Source: Alistipes sp. (lineage in GTDB: Bacteria > Bacteroidota > Bacteroidia > Bacteroidales > Rikenellaceae). From it: a stretch of DNA of 10,177 nucleotides. The notes beneath the pieces are model-generated. The model had not been told where the DNA came from. It did no database searches and worked only from the letters and a program-made list of their open reading frames with translations. The position numbers were made by a program, and so were the translations under genes. Location of the stretch: NCBI GenBank assembly GCA_017629615.1, contig JAGBWT010000190.1:1-10177 (forward strand), read 5' to 3'. Of the stretch, positions 7,303 to 10,177 are shown one piece after another (the stretch's first letter is position 1; each line of letters opens with the position of its first letter).

Positions 7303-8967
7303 ATGAAATCCGTAAAGAGTATTGCAACACTCTCGCTTGTGGGTGCTGCAACAACCTCGACGGCTATGGCTGCCGAAAAACCGAACATCGTACTCTTCCT
7401 TGTCGATGATATGGGTTGGCTCGATAGCGCTGTGGCCTATGGCGAGGAGCAGTATCCGTCGAATTTGCGCTACGAAACGCCGAATATGGTGCGCTTGGCC
7501 GAGGCGGGAGTTATAATGACTTCGGCCTATGCGTGTCCGGTCTCGACTCCGACGCGTACGAGTATAATGTCGGGTATGAATGCTGCACATACGCGCATTA
7601 CCAACTGGACTTCGCCGTTGAAGAATGTTCCGAGCGACGCGACGGGTGGTGCGGTGAATATGGATAAGCCGGGAGGTCGTGCCGACTTGTCGCAGGAGAA
7701 ACTCTCGCGTCCGGAGTGGAATCTCAACGGTTTGAGCCCTGTGGCCGATGTTGAGAATACGGTTCACGCGACTCCGTTCCCACAGCTGTTGCGCGATGCG
7801 GGCTACTTTACGATTCACGTCGGTAAGGCCCATTGGGCTTCGGCCGGAACGCCCGGTGCCAACCCCTACAATATGGGCTTTGTTGTCAATGTGTCGGGTC
7901 AGATGAATGGTGCGCCAACGAGTTACTATTCGGAGGACCACTATGGCAACAAACCTGGCCGTTGGAACTATATGTCGGTGCAGAATATGGCCGAGTATTA
8001 CAATACGGGTACCCACTTGACCGAGGCGGTAACATTGGAGGCGTTGAAGGCTCTCGAATATCCAGTGTCGAAGCGTCAGCCATTCTTCCTCTATATGGCG
8101 CACTATGCGACCCATACACCAATTCAGCGCGACCCACGTTTCGTGCAGAAGTATCTCGACCGTGGCTACGACGAGGGTCAGGCTCGCTATGCCTCGATGA
8201 TTGAGGGTGTCGATAAGAGCCTCGGCGACCTGCTCAACTATCTCGAAGAGCGCAATATCGCCCGCAATACTATCGTGATATTTATGACCGATAATGGTGG
8301 CAATGCCGAGAATAAGAGCAAGGGAGGTGTGCGTCACCATCTCAATGCTCCGCTGCGTAGCGGTAAGGGTTCGTGCTACGAGGGAGGTATCCGTGTGCCG
8401 CTGATTTGTAGTTGGCCGAGTCGTGTTGTTGCCGGTACGCGAGTCAATACACCGACAATGCCCGAGGACCTCTATCCGACAATCCTCGATATGGCAGGCG
8501 TTAAGTGGCAGGGCCGTCAGGTACAGGAGGTCGATGGCCAGAGCCTTGTGGCGTTGATGACCAAGGGTTCGAAGATGGCCGAGAAGGCTGCCAAGCGTGG
8601 CGAAATCACAAACCAAAAGGAGGCAACACACTTTGTCGTACCGCAGAGCGTGTCGGGTATCGACCCCGAGCGATATGTTCTTTTCCACTATCCTCATAAG
8701 TGGAAGGCCTACGACCTCGCCGACATTGACTATTTGAGCTCTATCCGTAAGGGCGAGTGGAAGCTTGTATATCGTATGGCTACGGGCGAGTTGGAGCTGT
8801 ATAATCTCAACGACGATATTGGCGAGCAACACAACCTCGCCTCGCAACACCCCGAGCGTGTTCGCGCTCTTGCTTCGGCTCTTGGCGAGCGTCTGCGTCG
8901 CTGGAATGCGCCGATGCCTGTGGTGAATGCAACAGGACAAACAGTTGCGATGCCCGACGAACTATAA
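7303..8967 (+). CDS. Exported S1-family sulfatase, serine-type
   Basis: A 554-aa protein that hydrolyses a sulfate ester, most likely on a glycan, outside the cytoplasm. The ATG at 7303 is chosen because it starts a signal peptide (MKSVKSIATLSLVGAATTST, then AMAA, cleavage near 24); the TTG at 7258 lies inside the frr terminator hairpin. Active-site motifs: VDDMGW with Asp35/Asp36 (metal), STPTRTSIMSG with Ser81 in the S-x-P-x-R formylglycine signature, GKAHW with Lys175 and His177, ATHTPI with His271, TDNGG with Asp330/Asn331, and RSGKGSCYEGGIRVP with Lys355. The enzyme looks complete. Ser81 rather than Cys means activation needs an anaerobic radical-SAM sulfatase-maturing enzyme, which is not in this window. 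The substrate cannot be read from the sequence; the sialate esterase nearby suggests host-glycan use, but the two genes are not in one operon. I see no clear promoter in 7271-7302. Confidence 0.93.
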   Translation: MKSVKSIATLSLVGAATTSTAMAAEKPNIVLFLVDDMGWLDSAVAYGEEQYPSNLRYETPNMVRLAEAGVIMTSAYACPVSTPTRTSIMSGMNAAHTRITNWTSPLKNVPSDATGGAVNMDKPGGRADLSQEKLSRPEWNLNGLSPVADVENTVHATPFPQLLRDAGYFTIHVGKAHWASAGTPGANPYNMGFVVNVSGQMNGAPTSYYSEDHYGNKPGRWNYMSVQNMAEYYNTGTHLTEAVTLEALKALEYPVSKRQPFFLYMAHYATHTPIQRDPRFVQKYLDRGYDEGQARYASMIEGVDKSLGDLLNYLEERNIARNTIVIFMTDNGGNAENKSKGGVRHHLNAPLRSGKGSCYEGGIRVPLICSWPSRVVAGTRVNTPTMPEDLYPTILDMAGVKWQGRQVQEVDGQSLVALMTKGSKMAEKAAKRGEITNQKEATHFVVPQSVSGIDPERYVLFHYPHKWKAYDLADIDYLSSIRKGEWKLVYRMATGELELYNLNDDIGEQHNLASQHPERVRALASALGERLRRWNAPMPVVNATGQTVAMPDEL

Positions 8968-8990
8968 GGCGAGCCGATACGAGTCGAAAG

Positions 8991-9048
8991 ATAGGTAGAA
9001 TAGGTAGTTTTGGTAGTCTGTGATTTCTAAACTGCCCATTCTACCTAT
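8991..9048. repeat. Inverted repeat with a three-unit nonamer array (second copy of the GGTAG repeat)
   Basis: The arm ATAGGTAGAATAGGTAG (8991-9007) pairs with CTGCCCATTCTACCTAT (9032-9048) with one mismatch and one wobble. Its left part is a 9-nt tandem array: aggtagaat, aggtagttt, tggtagtct (8993-9019), with the same period and GTAG core as at 10-45. It lies between two convergent genes, 23 nt past the sulfatase stop. An outer pair AGTCGAAA/TTTCGACT (8982-8989 and 9091-9098) could close a larger structure. It may serve as a bidirectional 3' end; a long T-run is absent. Confidence 0.75.
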
Positions 9049-9105
9049 ATTTATATTTGGTGTTTTATATATTATATCAACCCTTTACTGTTTCGACTTG
9101 CTAAC

Positions 9106-9138
9106 CGTAACGCAGAAATCACCTTGTTAGACGGCTTC
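9106..9138 (-). repeat. Partial copy of the 5071-5188 element arm, downstream of the DUF1566-like gene
   Basis: On the minus strand this segment matches 5071-5103 at 30 of 33 positions. The core AACAAGGTG-A-TTTCTGCGTTACG differs by one base (A for T). It starts 4 nt after the stop codon of the minus-strand gene, so its orientation relative to the upstream gene is the same as at the first copy. The rest of the element, including the right inverted arm, is not present here. Confidence 0.8.
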
Positions 9139-9142
9139 TATA

Positions 9143-10177
9143 TTAGAAGGTTGATACAGCTCGTACCGCAATGCTAACCTCGGGCGCAAATTTCGATACC
9201 TGCTCCCCTGCCGAATTATATACCAAGCCTACGCCAGCCTCGGTCGAGGTGTGATAGAGTCCGTCGAGTGCCTTGCCTCGCAGCGAGAGCATTGCTCCAA
9301 CCACATTGCGTACCTCGCCCTCGCGACAAAGTGGCGCAATTTCATCGACCGCAGGTAGATACCAACCCTTGCCAAGCGATGCACAGCGCGCAAACGGCGG
9401 ATATTTGGTCTGCCAATCGGCCACCTGCTCAACGGCAGCCTGATTCTTCGCACCATCGGCTCGGTCGGTAGCCGAGAGCGACACCTTGCGCAACCTCTTA
9501 TCCGAAGTCCACGTTGTCGTTTGTGCTGCGCAGTCGTCGAGCGCAACTATCTTGCCGTGAAGCCCCGTTGCATCGACCGCAAAGACAACACCCTTGCGAC
9601 CGCCCTCGTTGTAGTAGTCGCCTACCTTGTATGGACCGACGGTCGGAGTGTCGTAGAACTTCGCCTCGAAACGACGCATAGCCCTGACGTTGGCCGAATT
9701 GTTATTAGCATCTTCATCAACATCGTGATTCGAGCAGTATATCGATTTGTCATAATAGCGACCCGCTGTCGAAGACCAATAACGAGCGCCGCTACCCTTG
9801 CTTTGTAACAGCAAACAGCCACCCATCGACTTCAACGTATGATTCACCTTATCGTGTATAGGGTCGTTGAGCAGGTAGCATTTCATCTCATCAATAGCGG
9901 GCAGATACCAACCATCGCCCAGGGAACGGCACCAATCCATTGCAGGGACATCGCCCTTCTGGTCTTTGCAGTTTTCGCGACCATCGGTGGTACTACTGCG
10001 GTTGTAGAGGCTCGCAGCGTAGCCTTGATACTGTTTACTAATATAGGTAGTGACCCCTGTCAGGCTGATAATCTTGCCGCGATAGCCCGTTACATCGACC
10101 TCGACGACAACGCCCTCGCACCCTGCCTCGTTGAAGTAGTCGCCCACCGTATACGGGCCAACGGTATCCTCGCCAAA
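9143..10177 (-). CDS. Tandem DUF1566/Lcl_C-like domain protein, 5' end outside the window
   Basis: The last 344 residues of a longer protein; the reading frame is open to the window edge, and the GTG at 10147 is an internal valine of a repeat, not a start. The fragment contains two homologous units of about 170 aa. Each begins TVGPY(T/K)VGDY(F/Y)NE.G, continues with GVV..VD.TG..GKI, then has C.SLG.GWYLPA.DE, a YWSST or YHTST segment, and ends in a VRA strand. Known DUF1566/Lcl_C and Fibrobacter-paralogous domains share the LP..DE, YWSST and terminal VR pattern, so I infer that relationship. The fold may be C-type-lectin-like. Cys pairs differ between the units. A surface or secreted location is plausible, but the N-terminus that would show it is missing. 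Function is unknown. It is transcribed towards the sulfatase gene, with a 175-nt convergent spacer. Confidence 0.85.
   Translation of the reverse strand, partial: FGEDTVGPYTVGDYFNEAGCEGVVVEVDVTGYRGKIISLTGVTTYISKQYQGYAASLYNRSSTTDGRENCKDQKGDVPAMDWCRSLGDGWYLPAIDEMKCYLLNDPIHDKVNHTLKSMGGCLLLQSKGSGARYWSSTAGRYYDKSIYCSNHDVDEDANNNSANVRAMRRFEAKFYDTPTVGPYKVGDYYNEGGRKGVVFAVDATGLHGKIVALDDCAAQTTTWTSDKRLRKVSLSATDRADGAKNQAAVEQVADWQTKYPPFARCASLGKGWYLPAVDEIAPLCREGEVRNVVGAMLSLRGKALDGLYHTSTEAGVGLVYNSAGEQVSKFAPEVSIAVRAVSTF
9146..9643 (-). repeat. Intragenic domain repeat unit 2 (about 166 aa, C-terminal)
   Basis: Encodes fragment residues 179-344. Landmarks are TVGPYKVGDYYNEGG, ASLGKGWYLPAVDEI, LYHTSTEAG and the final IAVRAVSTF just before the stop. 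The aromatic YWSST motif of unit 1 is replaced by YHTST, and the segment before the last strand is shorter. Confidence 0.8.
9644..10165 (-). repeat. Intragenic domain repeat unit 1 (about 174 aa)
   Basis: Encodes fragment residues 5-178. Landmarks are TVGPYTVGDYFNEAG, RSLGDGWYLPAIDEM, YWSSTAGRYY and NVRAMRRF. Compared with unit 2 it has a distinct Asn/Asp-rich stretch (HDVDEDANNN) before the last strand and a different cysteine set. The protein homology is clear, while the DNA is substantially diverged, so the duplication is old or under diversifying pressure. Confidence 0.8.

Noticed and set aside
7183..8940. Long open frame antisense to the sulfatase (585 codons)
   Set aside because: The sulfatase on the plus strand has every active-site motif. 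The antisense translation is rich in Arg, His and Ile without domains, as expected from a shadow frame.
9052..9059. TATATTTG, an exact TAnnTTTG match on the plus strand pointing into the 3' end of the DUF1566-like gene
   Set aside because: It lies in very AT-rich DNA, has no -33 element, and has no plus-strand gene downstream. An antisense RNA cannot be excluded, but nothing else supports it.
9660..9760. Possible diversity-generating retroelement variable region in the Asn/Asp-rich segment of the lectin-like domain
   Set aside because: No template repeat, reverse transcriptase or accessory gene is visible, and the segment is not at the protein's C-terminus. The two units differ throughout, not only at adenine positions.
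10145..10147. GTG at 10147 as start codon of the last gene
   Set aside because: The frame stays open to the window edge, and the residues before it (DTVGPYT) match the start of the second repeat unit, so the GTG is internal.

Overview
The window reads as chromosomal DNA from a gut-type Bacteroidales bacterium, most likely Alistipes or a close Rikenellaceae relative. Several signs support this: TAnnTTTG-type -7 boxes close upstream of start codons, starts without clear Shine-Dalgarno sites, a large secreted MG2/plug-like protein of a Bacteroidetes type, a sialate O-acetylesterase and a serine-type sulfatase as found in glycan foragers, and repeated WYLPA.DE domains. The phylum is well supported. 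The genus is a judgement from overall look (base composition, heavy use of TCG serine codons), not from an alignment.

Layout. 1-131 is a repeat-rich region downstream of the first gene, with 9-nt and 10-nt tandem repeats. 132-2921 (minus) is a 929-aa exported protein with an N-terminal MG2-like domain and a barrel-less plug-like region. 2922-3100 is a divergent promoter region. 3101-5044 (plus) is a secreted SGNH-type sialate O-acetylesterase. 5045-5301 holds a roughly 117-bp inverted-repeat element, a strong intrinsic terminator and a probable promoter. 5302-7196 (plus) is a tight housekeeping cluster: pyrH (UMP kinase), a membrane-anchored TlpA/ResA-like thioredoxin protein, and frr (ribosome recycling factor), followed by a terminator-like hairpin. 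7303-8967 (plus) is an exported S1-type sulfatase. 8968-9142 is a convergent intergenic region carrying a second nonamer-repeat hairpin and a partial copy of the element found after the esterase. 9143-10177 (minus) is the 3' part of a protein made of tandem DUF1566/Lcl_C-like domains; its 5' end lies outside the window.

How the genes work together. The esterase and the sulfatase remove O-acetyl and sulfate caps, the kind of decoration that protects mucin and other host glycans. They fit the same lifestyle, but they are separated by housekeeping genes and are not an evident polysaccharide-utilisation locus: there is no SusC/SusD pair, no regulator and no sulfatase-maturing enzyme here. The cluster pyrH-tlpA-frr looks co-transcribed (10- and 13-nt gaps).

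I do not see a complete undescribed multi-gene system. The most interesting unexplained signal is in the intergenic DNA. Two unrelated repeat types (a 9-nt GGTAG-containing tandem array inside an inverted repeat, and a 33-nt conserved element arm) each occur twice, and always just downstream of a gene's 3' end.
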